Assembly (NCBI RefSeq): GCF_006494375.1
Contig: NZ_VHIZ01000038.1
Location: forward strand, 1-64,000
Direction of reading: 5' to 3'
Length of the DNA stretch: 64,000 bases
DNA from: Pantoea anthophila
GTDB taxonomy: Bacteria > Pseudomonadota > Gammaproteobacteria > Enterobacterales > Enterobacteriaceae
A program made the translations under genes and the position numbers. Each line of letters begins with the position of its first letter. Position 1 is the first letter of the stretch. Of this stretch, positions 63,668 to 64,000 are shown piece after piece. The notes beneath the pieces are model-generated. The model did no database searches, was not told the DNA's origin, and saw only the letters and a program-made list of their open reading frames with translations.

Positions 63668-64000
63668 TTACAGTATGCCTATCAATTTCCAGTAGGGAAG
63701 ACCGACAGTAAAGAGCACTAAAGAAATAAGGATGAGTATTATCGTGCCTTTTGTATACCAGTCCTTTTGGCTGACATAGCCGTTCCCGTATAAATAAATA
63801 CTTGCCCCGTTTCCGTAATTACAAAGCAAAGCACCGTATGCGCCAAAGAAGACCAGCATCAACGACAGGGCCATCATATTGACCTGGGTCGCTTTGGCTA
63901 AGGTCAGCACCACTGGATATATGGAAACGATATAAGCGGAGTTCGAAACAAAAAAATATTTCACGACCAGACTGAGTAATACCAGAATCACCAGAACCAG
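63668..64000 (-). CDS. DASS-family anion transporter, C-terminal part
   Basis: At least 110 C-terminal residues; the gene runs out of the window. VVKYFFVSNSAYIVSIYPVVLTL, YGALLCNYGNGASIYLYGNGY and the ending GLPYWKLIGIL closely parallel the transporter at 54084-55481 (VSNSAFVVSFYP, LLTHYGNGAGVF, GIPYWKMIGIG). It probably imports a related carboxylate for the dehydrogenase downstream. Confidence 0.88.
   Translation of the reverse strand: MVLVILVLLSLVVKYFFVSNSAYIVSIYPVVLTLAKATQVNMMALSLMLVFFGAYGALLCNYGNGASIYLYGNGYVSQKDWYTKGTIILILISLVLFTVGLPYWKLIGIL

Overview
The window looks like chromosome of an enterobacterium, most likely Erwiniaceae (Pantoea/Erwinia-like). The grounds are gene content: a budR-budABC acetoin locus, an exported AroQ-type chorismate mutase, FliA-type promoters and several c-di-GMP proteins. 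No rRNA, tRNA, CRISPR array, transposase or integrase was recognised. The genus is an inference.

Region 1 (about 0.2-19.3 kb) is accessory and visibly more AT-rich. It holds a small lipoprotein, an IprA-like/LuxR regulator pair, and a long non-coding stretch upstream of a chaperone-usher fimbrial operon (pilin, chaperone, usher, tip adhesin, second chaperone, LuxR regulator). Next comes a colicin-V-type microcin locus: dedicated TolC-like protein, HlyD-like fusion protein, C39-peptidase ABC exporter, a DcrB/DUF1795-like protein, a frameshifted microcin remnant, and an intact 112-residue double-glycine-type precursor closed by a strong terminator. Two convergent MarT/FidL-like (membrane winged-helix regulator plus small membrane partner) pairs follow.

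Region 2 (19.5-41.8 kb) is GC-rich: a BglK-like ROK kinase, a MipA/OmpV protein, a two-component system leading into an RND efflux pair, budR-budABC, an orphan flagellin with a near-perfect sigma-28 promoter and an unusual central domain, a CitMHS citrate transporter (TTG start), an MBL hydrolase, a short UvrA-like ATPase, a DUF2382 stress protein and a PNPOx-like protein.

Region 3 (42-50.8 kb) is a signalling cluster: a GAF-PAS-GGDEF-EAL protein with a damaged EAL motif and its own sigma-28 promoter, a small HTH protein, a chemoreceptor, a GAF-EAL protein with a lost GGDEF motif, and a Cache-like membrane diguanylate cyclase.

Region 4 (50.9-57.2 kb) is a minus-strand catabolic operon: D-2-hydroxyacid dehydrogenase, RraA-like aldolase/decarboxylase, DASS anion transporter, amidohydrolase and a PrpR-like sigma-54 activator. 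A sigma-54 promoter and two phased TTTCA-N3-TGAAA palindromes lie upstream. It reads as an uncharacterised route for an acylated or branched hydroxy acid. A paralogous dehydrogenase/DASS pair begins at the right edge and runs out of the window. Between the two lie a GNAT protein, small unknown genes, an SRPBCC protein with a zinc alcohol dehydrogenase, and the exported chorismate mutase.

The strongest candidates for something undescribed are the microcin locus with its decayed second precursor and no obvious immunity gene, the sigma-54 catabolic operon, and the orphan sigma-28 flagellin.
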